Source: Mycobacterium sp. E787 (GTDB taxonomy: Bacteria > Actinomycetota > Actinomycetes > Mycobacteriales > Mycobacteriaceae). From it: a stretch of DNA of 64,000 bases. How positions within the stretch are numbered: the stretch's first letter is position 1; each line of letters begins with the position of its first letter. Under the pieces are notes generated by a model, which saw nothing but the letters and a program-made list of their open reading frames with translations, did not search any database and was not told where the DNA came from. Below, piece after piece: positions 1-8,700 of this stretch. Location of the stretch: positions 36,708 through 100,707 of the forward strand of contig NZ_LZKL01000042.1 of NCBI RefSeq assembly GCF_001668725.1, read 5' to 3'. Made by a program: the position numbers and the translations under genes.

Positions 1-2
1 TG

Positions 3-1901
3 TGCGCGATGGTCGAGGAAGCGGCCAAGGCGCTGATCGCTGGGCCGGTCGCGACCACGGCCCTGGCGACGCTCGTGGTCGAGGACCCCGGATTGTTGGC
101 CGCGCTGGCCGCCGGGGAGCGCTTCGCCGGTCTGGCGCTGGAAGGGGACGTCGAGTTCGACGGCGCGACGGGACGGGCGTCGGGCACGCTGCCGTGGGTG
201 CTGGGCGCGGCCGACGGCGCCGTCGTGGTGGTGCCCGCCGACGGAAAGTGGCTGCTCGTCGACGCCGGGGCCGACGGCGTGCGGGTCGAGCCGCTGCGCG
301 CCGCCGACTTCTCCCGGCCGCTGGCCAAGGTGGTGCTGACGTCGGCGCCGGCCACCGTGATCGGGGCGTCGGGGCCGCGGGTCGAGGAATTGGCCGCGAC
401 GGTGCTGGCGGCCGAGACCGCCGGCATCGCCCGGTGGTCGCTGGACACCGCCGTCGCCTACGCCAAGGTGCGCGAGCAATTCGGCAAGCCGATCGGCAGC
501 TTCCAGGCGGTCAAGCACCTGTGCGCGGAGATGCTGTGCCGCGCCGAGCAGGCCGAGGTGGCCGCCGCCGACGCCGCCCGCGCCGCCGGCGATCCCGACG
601 CCGACCAGTTTTCGATCGCCGCCGCCCTGGCCGCCGGCATCGGCATCGCCGCCGCCAAGGCCAACGTCAAGGACTGCATTCAGGTGCTCGGCGGCATCGG
701 CTGCACCTGGGAGCACGACGCGCACCTGTACCTGCGCCGGGCCCACGCCATCGGCCGGTTCCTCGGCGGCCCTGAACGCTGGCTGCGCCGCATCACCGCC
801 CTGACGCAGGCCGGGGTGCGCCGCCGCCTCAGCATCGACCTGTCGGAGGTCGAGGGCCGGCGAGCCGAGATCGCCGCGGCCGTCGCCGAGGTCGCCGCGC
901 TGCCTCAAGCCCAACGCCAGGCCGCCCTGGCCGAGGCCGGGCTGCAGGCGCCGCACTGGCCGCCGCCGTACGGGCGCGGCGCTTCCCCGGCCGAGCAGTT
1001 GCTGATCGACCAGGAGATGGCGGCGGCCGGCGTGGTGCGCCCGGACCTGGTGATCGGCTGGTGGGCGGCGCCGACCATCCTCGAGCACGGCACGCCGGAA
1101 CAGATCGAGCGGTTCGTGCCGGCCACATTGCGCGGTGAATTCCTGTGGTGCCAGCTGTTTTCCGAGCCCGGCGCCGGGTCCGACCTGGCGTCGCTGCGCA
1201 CCAAGGCGGTGCGGGGGGACGGCGGCTGGCTGCTCACCGGGCAGAAGGTGTGGACGTCCGCCGCGCATAAGGCGCGGTGGGGCGTGTGCCTGGCACGTAC
1301 CGATCCCGAAGCGCCGAAACACAAGGGCATCACGTACTTCCTGGTGGACATGCGCTCACCGGGCATCGAGATCCGGCCGCTGCGCGAGATCACCGGCGAC
1401 TCGCTGTTCAACGAGGTCTTCCTGGACAACGTGTTCGTGCCCGACGAGATGGTGGTCGGCACGGTGAACGACGGCTGGCGGCTGGCCCGCACCACCCTGG
1501 CCAACGAGCGGGTCGCGATGGCGACCGGCACCGCGCTGGGCAACCCGATGGAGGAGCTGCTCAAGGTGCTGGCGCAGATGGACCTCGACGCCGCGCAGCA
1601 AGACCGGCTGGGCCGGCTGATCGCCATCGCCCAGACCGGCGCGCTGCTGGACCAGCGCATCGCCCAACTCGCCGTGGGCGGCCAGGATCCCGGGGCCCAG
1701 TCCAGCGTGCGCAAGCTGATCGGCGTCCGCTACCGCCAGACGCTGGCCGAGTACGCGATGGACGTCTCCGAGGGCGGCGGTCTGGTGCACAACCAGGCGG
1801 TCTTCGACTTCCTCAACACCCGCTGCCTGACGATCGCCGGCGGCACCGAGCAGATCCTGCTCACGGTGGCCGCGGAGCGGCTCCTCGGCCTGCCGCGTTA
1901 G
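3..1901 (+). CDS. fadE34: Acyl-CoA dehydrogenase FadE34 (ChsE3), 5' end cut by window edge
   Basis: A fused double-length acyl-CoA dehydrogenase that acts on a steroid-CoA side chain in cholesterol degradation (family knowledge). About 632 residues are visible; the M. tuberculosis protein is about 711, so roughly 80 N-terminal residues lie outside the window. Two ACAD halves can be seen. The degenerate first half ends near the VREQFGKPIGSFQAVKH motif. The second half carries the FAD/substrate core (WCQLFSEPGAGSDLASL, LLTGQKVWTS) and ends in the GGTEQ motif and LLGLPR. The ATG at position 9 is internal, because the frame is open to the window start. It is the first backbone gene; everything from 1902 to 13064 lies between it and the kshB region. 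Confidence 0.93.
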   Translation, partial: CAMVEEAAKALIAGPVATTALATLVVEDPGLLAALAAGERFAGLALEGDVEFDGATGRASGTLPWVLGAADGAVVVVPADGKWLLVDAGADGVRVEPLRAADFSRPLAKVVLTSAPATVIGASGPRVEELAATVLAAETAGIARWSLDTAVAYAKVREQFGKPIGSFQAVKHLCAEMLCRAEQAEVAAADAARAAGDPDADQFSIAAALAAGIGIAAAKANVKDCIQVLGGIGCTWEHDAHLYLRRAHAIGRFLGGPERWLRRITALTQAGVRRRLSIDLSEVEGRRAEIAAAVAEVAALPQAQRQAALAEAGLQAPHWPPPYGRGASPAEQLLIDQEMAAAGVVRPDLVIGWWAAPTILEHGTPEQIERFVPATLRGEFLWCQLFSEPGAGSDLASLRTKAVRGDGGWLLTGQKVWTSAAHKARWGVCLARTDPEAPKHKGITYFLVDMRSPGIEIRPLREITGDSLFNEVFLDNVFVPDEMVVGTVNDGWRLARTTLANERVAMATGTALGNPMEELLKVLAQMDLDAAQQDRLGRLIAIAQTGALLDQRIAQLAVGGQDPGAQSSVRKLIGVRYRQTLAEYAMDVSEGGGLVHNQAVFDFLNTRCLTIAGGTEQILLTVAAERLLGLPR

Positions 1902-2308
1902 CGGGCGGTGACAGCCGCCGCGAGCGGCCGAACTTCCATTGAGGCGTTGCAATCCAAGTCGGCAGCGGCAACGAATGACTCACGGGTCCCTACAGCTGGC
2001 CCTCGGTTGCCCGCGGTGGGGTGACCCTTACCAGCGACCGCTGAGAGGAAGAAGTGGTAGCCGCACACCAGTTCTGCGACGCCGGCGCCTGGCCGCCACT
2101 CGATTACGGCCGGCTAAGCCGGTTTTCGATGGCTGTAACCCGTGCGCCGATCCGACATCCAGGGCTCCGCCGCCACCCGTCGGCCAACGACCCCGCTTTA
2201 AACGCGTTTCCCGGGTGGTCGGCCGCCCTCGACGCACCGCCCGACGAAAACAGTCCGCGGCACCCCTCCTCCCGGCCTGTCAGCACCTCGAACTCCGGGA
2301 CCTGACCG
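1902..2308. other. Intergenic junction between fadE34 and the accessory cluster
   Basis: This 407-base stretch has no confidently coding gene. A short GC palindrome followed by TTTT lies at about 2110-2126 and might act as a weak terminator. One small ORF (2054-2305) is listed separately. A longer open frame from 1939 overlaps the antiporter in another frame and is treated as a shadow. Base composition begins to drop here relative to fadE34, so this may be the left edge of the inserted cluster. Confidence 0.5.
2054..2305 (+). CDS. Possible small ORF, unknown function
   Basis: An 83-codon frame starts with GTG behind a purine-rich AGAGGAAGAA stretch. It stops three bases before the antiporter ATG, an arrangement that would suit translational coupling. 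The product is rich in Pro, Ser, Arg and Ala, with no domain, signal peptide or membrane segment that I recognise. It may be a leader peptide or simply a chance frame in GC-rich DNA. Confidence 0.2.
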   Translation: MVAAHQFCDAGAWPPLDYGRLSRFSMAVTRAPIRHPGLRRHPSANDPALNAFPGWSAALDAPPDENSPRHPSSRPVSTSNSGT

Positions 2309-3601
2309 ATGCCCGCAGCAACCGCTGTCCACTTTTTCCTCGAATTGGCCGTCATTCTCGGAACCTGCCGTTTCGTTGGGCTGGCGGCGCAACGCCTCGG
2401 ACAGCCGCAGGTTGTCGGCGAAATGGTTGCCGGGGTACTCCTGGGGCCCTCACTGTTGGGACGGATAGCGCCCGGGGTGCAACACCAATTATTTCCGCCG
2501 GAACAAGCGAACACCGTGCTGTACACGGCAGCGCAAATTGGCTTGGTGCTCTACATGTTTCTGATCGGGCTCAACCTCGACATCAATCTCATCAAGCACC
2601 GCGCCGGCACCGCGGCCGCGGTCTCGGCGGCAGGCATCCTCACGCCACTCGCCCTGGGAGCGCTTATCGCCATGCCCCTTTCGGCGCACGGAAATTACTT
2701 CGAAAAAGGCGTTCCACTCGTCCTGGCAATGATGTTTCTGGGGGCGTCGATCGCCACCACCGCGTTTCCTATGCTCGCCCGGATAATCTTCGAACAACGC
2801 CTTTCCGGGACACCGTTGGGCACCCTCGCGTTGGTATGTGGTGCGACTGACGATGCACTCTCCTGGTGCATCCTCGCCGTGGTGCTCGCTATCCACCGCG
2901 GTAACCCGACAACGGCCACGACCGCGATAGTCGGCGGAATTCTCTATGCTCTGCTGCTCTTGACGGTTGGGCGGAAAGCCCTGGCGGGCCTGGGCGTCAG
3001 AACCCAGCGCCGGAACGCGATAACCGCACCGGTGTTGAGCACCGTTCTCATTCTGCTCATGCTCTGCGCATGGTTCACGGACACTATCGGGATTTACGCG
3101 ATATTCGGTGCCTTCATCCTCGGTGTCGCCATGCCCTCCGGTGCCTTCGCGCAAAAACTCACGGCCAGCCTCGAACCACTGGTCACCACGTTCTTGCTGC
3201 CGTTGTTCTTTGTCTACTCGGGGCTGAACACCCAGATCGGTCTGGTGAACAGCTCGACACTATGGGCGGTGACGGCGGGACTCCTCATAGCTTCGATCTC
3301 AGGAAAGGGGATCGCGTGCACGTTCGCCGCGTGGCTGAGAAAAGTGCCGTTCCGCGAATCCGTTGCGCTCGGCTCGTTGATGAATGCTCGCGGGTTGATT
3401 GAACTTATTCTTCTCAACATCGGTCTTCAGGCCGGCATCATCACTCCGACGCTCTTCAGCATCCTGGTCCTGGTTGCCATCGTCACCACGCTTATGGCCA
3501 CACCGATATTCGAATTCGTCTACGGGCGACACCGGGCGAACGACCCGCCCACTGATACCGGAGCCATGAAAGAGGTGCCAAGCCCGAGCGCTGCTGTGTA
3601 A
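2309..3601 (+). CDS. CPA2-family cation/proton antiporter (Kef/NapA type)
   Basis: A predicted inner-membrane Na+(K+)/H+ exchanger of 430 residues, the usual length of the Na_H_Exchanger domain without C-terminal RCK domains. About 12-13 hydrophobic segments run from residue 6 to 405. The paired acidic motif TDDALSW (D181, D182) matches the double-Asp of electrogenic CPA2 exchangers, and MNARGLIEL near residue 355 is a typical later helix motif. The short charged tail has no regulatory domain. The start has only a weak GGGA upstream. It precedes the halogenase by 284 bases on the same strand, with lower GC than fadE34. In the cluster context it could support product export or self-protection; that is inference. 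Confidence 0.85.
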   Translation: MPAATAVHFFLELAVILGTCRFVGLAAQRLGQPQVVGEMVAGVLLGPSLLGRIAPGVQHQLFPPEQANTVLYTAAQIGLVLYMFLIGLNLDINLIKHRAGTAAAVSAAGILTPLALGALIAMPLSAHGNYFEKGVPLVLAMMFLGASIATTAFPMLARIIFEQRLSGTPLGTLALVCGATDDALSWCILAVVLAIHRGNPTTATTAIVGGILYALLLLTVGRKALAGLGVRTQRRNAITAPVLSTVLILLMLCAWFTDTIGIYAIFGAFILGVAMPSGAFAQKLTASLEPLVTTFLLPLFFVYSGLNTQIGLVNSSTLWAVTAGLLIASISGKGIACTFAAWLRKVPFRESVALGSLMNARGLIELILLNIGLQAGIITPTLFSILVLVAIVTTLMATPIFEFVYGRHRANDPPTDTGAMKEVPSPSAAV

Positions 3602-3810
3602 TGCCGCCGAGTCCGCAGTCGGCGCTGTGCAAGCACGGCGTCGATGCGTTCGCTGTTTCCCAACAATCAGAAGGGCAACCCGGTATCGCCCACACTCTCT
3701 GGCCACGAACGATGGAGATGCATTTGGACATCGAGAATTGTTGTCCCTTAACGTATCTGGCTTCGATCCGGCAAGTCGACCCTGCCGCTTAAACTGTGTG
3801 CTTCGCCCGC

Positions 3811-3838
3811 TTGCCAGGCAGCCAGATTGGTGTAGATT
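3811..3838 (+). promoter_or_regulatory. Candidate promoter of the halogenase-PKS-ABC operon
   Basis: TTGCCA (3811-3816) and TAGATT (3833-3838) are separated by 16 bases and resemble SigA -35/-10 elements. They lie in a markedly AT-rich patch (3833-3860) just before the halogenase. No KstR or KstR2 box is present in 3602-3885. Apart from this promoter, the 284-base gap shows nothing else I can support. Confidence 0.5.
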
Positions 3839-3885
3839 CTTAAATATTAATTAACTGAACCGAACGGCTTTCGGAGGTGGAACCT

Positions 3886-5652
3886 GTGGACGCGCGAGCG
3901 CAGCTGTCGCATTTGAGCTCGGAGGCGCGCCAGGCCTTGGCGCACAGGATCAAGACTCTGCTGGACGCCGATACGGCGGTCCCGGACCACGATGTCACGA
4001 TCATCGGCGGCGGCGTGGCGGGGTTGACTCTGGCGCTCGAGATTCGCGGCGCGCGGCCGCAGACACGAATACTGATCATCTGCCCGACCACTCACCCGGT
4101 GTCCGAGATCACCCACACGGTAGGCGAGTCGACGGTCGAGGTCTCCGCCCATTACCTGCGGGACCGCCTTGGATTGGGCGACCATCTGCAGACCTCACAG
4201 CTTCGCAAAATGGGGTTGCGAATGTTCTTCACACACGACCGGAACACCGACATTGCCCGACGGACGGAACTCGGCAGCTCCGCGTTCGTCCCTCAGGTGA
4301 CCTACCAGATCGACCGCGGCAGATTAGAGAACGAGCTCAATCGGCGTTGCCTGACCGAAGGCATCGAAATCGCTTCCGGCCGAGCGGTGTCCGTCGAATT
4401 CGCCCCCGGGGGTCGCGCAACGAAGGTTACTTTCCAGAGCGGCGACACGGTCACGCACACGATGACTCGGTGGGTGGTCGACGCGTCGGGGCGAAACCGG
4501 ACACTGGCCAGGATGCTGGGCCTGAGGCGCGTAAACGAGCACAACTGCAATGCCGTATGGCTCCGCGTCGGAATGGAAATAGATATCGGCAAGTGGAGCG
4601 ATAACCCGAGTTGGCAGGCGCGGCTCGTCGAGGGCGACCGTGCGCTGTCCACGAATCATCTGATGGGGGAGGGGTACTGGGTGTGGCTGATACGGCTCCC
4701 ATCCGGATCGACCAGCGTCGGCATCGTCGCAGACCCAACCGTCCACGATTTCGGCGGGTTCAACACACTCGCGAAAGCACTTTCCTGGCTTCACGCGCAC
4801 GAGCCACAGTGTGCCGCGGTTCTGGCGGAAAATGAGCACCTCATCAAAGACTTCAGGGTCATGAGGAACTACAGCCACGGCGCCACGAAAGTCTATGATG
4901 GCCGCGACCGTTGGTGCCTCACCGGTGACTCCGGAATTTTCCTGGATCCTTTGTACTCATCGGGACTGGACCTGGTGGCGATTGGCAACGGCCTCATCAC
5001 CGACATGATTGCCCGCGACCTCGACGGTGAGGACGTCGTCGCGCGGTCGGTAATCAACGACTCTCTGTTTCGATCCCTCACCGACATGTGGCTCGCCGTG
5101 TACTGCAACCAATACACGCTGATGGGCTCACCAGTTGTGATGTCGGCGAAAGTGATCTGGGACATCGCGTTCTATTGGGGCTTCGTGGGTTTCCTCTACA
5201 GGAACGGCGGGTTCGTCAGCGTGGCCGACGATCCTCAGCTGGTGCCTCACCTGGAAGGGCTCATCAAGCTCAGTAACCGCATGCAGAGATTCTTCCGAGA
5301 ATGGGCCGCAGTCGAGAGCGCGCGTCCCTCGGCGCGGTTCGTCGATTTGTACTCGCCGCTGAATTTCATGGTGACGCTGCACACGGTGATGATGGAGCAA
5401 GCCGCCGAGTTCATCGCCCGCTTCGACGCCAACGTCCGGCTGCTGAATCAGCTCGCGGGCCAGCTGGTCGAGACCGTCGTTTCGGAGAAAAGCGGTCGCT
5501 TCGCCGAAGACGACGTCATTCGGCAGGCGCAGGCCTGGCAACGGGACCCCTTCCTGCGGGAACTCCGATCCGTGTACCGCCGCGAACAGACAACCAATCC
5601 GATCAGCCAAGATTGGATTCTCGGGATGGCTCCGGCACTCGAATTCAGTTGA
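3886..5652 (+). CDS. Flavin-dependent halogenase-like enzyme (tryptophan halogenase superfamily)
   Basis: About 588 residues. I start at GTG 3886 because GGAGGT at 3873-3878 is seven bases upstream; the earlier GTG 3877 overlaps that site. The N-terminal FAD-binding GGGVAG (about 41-46) and VGES (about 79-82) are present. Lys108, in the sequence RKMG, aligns with the catalytic Lys of RebH/PrnA. FLDPLYSSG (352-360) satisfies the FxxPxxSxG halogenase signature. The second signature WxWxIP is altered: WVWLIR at 265-270, with Arg replacing Pro. The C-terminal ~200 residues are helical and resemble halogenases acting on carrier-bound or free aromatic substrates. No flavin reductase lies beside it. 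It could be a halogenase or a monooxygenase that kept the fold. It belongs with the downstream PKS. Confidence 0.75.
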   Translation: MDARAQLSHLSSEARQALAHRIKTLLDADTAVPDHDVTIIGGGVAGLTLALEIRGARPQTRILIICPTTHPVSEITHTVGESTVEVSAHYLRDRLGLGDHLQTSQLRKMGLRMFFTHDRNTDIARRTELGSSAFVPQVTYQIDRGRLENELNRRCLTEGIEIASGRAVSVEFAPGGRATKVTFQSGDTVTHTMTRWVVDASGRNRTLARMLGLRRVNEHNCNAVWLRVGMEIDIGKWSDNPSWQARLVEGDRALSTNHLMGEGYWVWLIRLPSGSTSVGIVADPTVHDFGGFNTLAKALSWLHAHEPQCAAVLAENEHLIKDFRVMRNYSHGATKVYDGRDRWCLTGDSGIFLDPLYSSGLDLVAIGNGLITDMIARDLDGEDVVARSVINDSLFRSLTDMWLAVYCNQYTLMGSPVVMSAKVIWDIAFYWGFVGFLYRNGGFVSVADDPQLVPHLEGLIKLSNRMQRFFREWAAVESARPSARFVDLYSPLNFMVTLHTVMMEQAAEFIARFDANVRLLNQLAGQLVETVVSEKSGRFAEDDVIRQAQAWQRDPFLRELRSVYRREQTTNPISQDWILGMAPALEFS

Positions 5653-5788
5653 CTTCACTCATGTTCCCGGCTCCCCGTCAAGCTGCTCGACGTCAACATC
5701 ACGACTGTCGGCGCAGCCGATGGCCCCACGCTGATCGGCTGCGGGTGTCGGATCGGGATGATGTCGTGACACGTTTAGGGGCGAGAGG

Positions 5789-8700
5789 ATGAACATGTCT
5801 TGTGACCACGGCACCCGCGAACCTCTGGCTATAGTCGGGATCGGATGTCACTTGCCCGGCGACGCCCACGACTCGGAAAGCTACTGGAACCTGCTGTGCA
5901 GTGGCACCGATGCCACCTGTCCGGTCCCCGAATCACGCTGGAATGCCGAAAAATACTACGATCCGAACCGGGAGAAAGTCGGCAAGATGGTGACCCGCCG
6001 AGGCGGGTTTCTCAGCGAAATAGACCAATTCGACCCGCAGTTCTTCGGGATCTCCCCTCGAGAGGCGAACCTGCTCGATCCGCAGCAGCGCCTTCTGCTG
6101 CAGACCACGTGGGAGGCACTGGAAGACGGTGGAATACCCGCTGACAGTCTCGCCGGCACTGAGGTCGGGGTGTTCGTCGGTGGTTTCACCCTCGACTACC
6201 AACTGCTGCAAAATCAGGGGCGCACCAGCCGGTACCGATTCAAAACCCATTCCGCCACGGGAATGATGATGACGATGCTGGCGAACCGGATTTCGTTCGC
6301 CTTCGACTTCCGCGGACCGAGCATGACAATCGACACGGCATGCTCGAGCTCGCTCGTTGCGGTACACCTTGCGGCGCTGAGCATTTGGAACGACGAGTGC
6401 GATCTCGCGCTTGCCGGCGGCGTCAACATCATGATCGGACCCAACACGGCGATCGCCGAATCGAAGAGCGGATTCCTCAGTCCGGAGGGGCGCTGCAAAG
6501 CGTTCGACGATTCCGCCGATGGTTATGCGCGGGGAGAGGGCGCCGCGGTCGTCGTCATCAAACCGCTCGAGCACGCACTCAACGATGGCGACGAAATCTA
6601 CGCACAGATCCTGGGTACCGCGGTGTCCCAGGACGGCCGCACCGACGGTATCACCGTACCCAGGGCCCAGGCGCAACAAGCCGCAATCACAACGGCCCTG
6701 CGCCGAGCGGGCGTTCGCCCCGACGAGGTCGGCTATGTCGAGGCGCACGGTACCGGAACCCCGGTCGGCGACCCGATCGAGGTCCAGGCCCTCGCCAACG
6801 CGCTCGGCGCGGGGCGGCCGACGAGCAATCCGCTACCGATCGGATCGGTCAAAACCAACATCGGACACCTCGAGGCGGGCGCAGGGGTAGCCGGATTGAT
6901 CAAAGCGGCGTTGGTGGTCAAACACGGTCACATTCCGGCGAATCTGCATCTGAAGACCCCGAACCGCCGAATCTCGCTCAGCGACCTGAATATTGAGATC
7001 CCCCGAACCGGTCGCCCGTTTCCCGACACGAAACGGCGTATAGCCGGGGTCAACTCCTTCGGCTTCGGGGGCACAAACGCCCACGTCGTGCTCGCTGAGC
7101 CTCCCGACCCGGTCGGCGGCGCCGCCGAGAACAATCCTCCGCCACCACCGTTGGCCGTGTTGCCGATCTCGGCGCGCAGCGAGGAAGCGTTGGTAGCTAC
7201 GGCCGGCCAATTGGCCGAATACGTGAGCGCTCACCCCGGCCTCACGCTGCGGGATTTCGGCTACACACTCAGCCGGCGTCGCACTCACATGAATTACCGG
7301 CGTGCCGTCGTCGCGGGCAGCATGGCCGAGGCGCGAGAACAACTACAGGCCCTCGCGGAAAGCGGGCGAAGCCCCGCGGGACGCACACCGCTGACCTCGG
7401 CCAAGTTGGCGTTCGTCTTCGGCGGCATGGGCCCCCAGTGGTGGAAGATGTGCCGAGACCTACTTGAGGTCTATCCCGCTTTCACCGAAAGCATCGTGCG
7501 GAGCGACCGCGAGCTCTCCCGTTACACCGGTTGGTGTTTGATCGACGAACTCCAAGCCGACGAAACCCGTTCTCGGATGGCCGAAACGGACGTCGCGCAG
7601 CCCGCCAACTTCGCCGTCCAAATAGCTCTGGCCGAGCAACTCAAGCAATTCGGCATCAAGCCCGACGCCGTCGTCGGTCACAGCGCCGGTGAAGTGGCTG
7701 CCCACTATCTCGCCGGCGTCCTCACCTTCGAGCAGGCGATCCGGGTGATCTATCACCGAAGCCGCCTCCAACAACGCACCAGCGGGCAGGGCCGCATGCT
7801 CGCGGTCGGCCTCGACGCCGAATCGCTCATGCAGGCCATCGACGACACAGCGCTCGCGAACATCGGGCGGCTGGTATCCATCGCCGCCGTCAACAGCCCG
7901 GCGGCGGTAACCCTCGCAGGCGACAGCGCAGTCCTCGATGACATTGCACGCCAACTCGATGAGCGCAGAGTGTTCAATCAGTTCCTCAGCGTGAAGGTGC
8001 CGTACCACACCCACTACATGGACGCGGTCAAAGATGACCTCTGCACCTCCCTGGAAGGGCTGTCTTCGGCCGCGGCGAGGGTCCCGCTCTACTCCACCGT
8101 GACCGGCGAGCGGCTGGACCGATACGCCGCCGGCGCCGCCTACTGGTGGCAAAACACTCGCACCACAGTACTTTTCGAGCCAGCGATCCGCCAGATGCTC
8201 GACGAAGGATACACTCACTTCGTCGAACTCGGTCCACATCCCGTTCTGGCAACATCGATCGCGGAGGTCGCCGCGTCCCACCAGACGGACGTGGTCGTCC
8301 TGGCGACCCAGCGACGCCATCACGACGACGGTCGCACGCTGATGAACTGCGTCGGCGCGCTGCACTGTCACGGCCACCCGGTGGCGTGGGACGCGCTGTA
8401 CCCCCGCCAGGGGGCGCGGTTGCTGAAGCTGCCTTCGTACCCGTGGCAATCCAAGCGGTACTGGAACGAGCCCCCGGAAGCCGTCGAGGAATTGCACTAC
8501 AACCCGGTGCATCCGCTGCTGGGGCAGCCGGTGAGCGCCGTGCACCCGACCTGGGAGGTGGAATTGAGCGCTACCCGCGTTCCCTTCCTGGCCGATCACG
8601 AGGTGCAGGGAAGTGTCCTGCTACCCGGGGCGGTATACGTCGAAATGGCCCTGGCCGCAGCAGAACAAGCCTACGGGGCGGCGGACCACAGCGTTGACAA

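Noticed and set aside
9..1901. Treating ATG at 9 as the true start of FadE34
   Set aside because: The frame is open to the window edge and the product is about 80 residues shorter than the family; the gene is cut by the window.
1939..2850. 303-codon plus-strand frame beginning before the antiporter
   Set aside because: It overlaps the antiporter in another frame, is Arg/Pro-rich without domains, and the antiporter frame has clear membrane helices and motifs.
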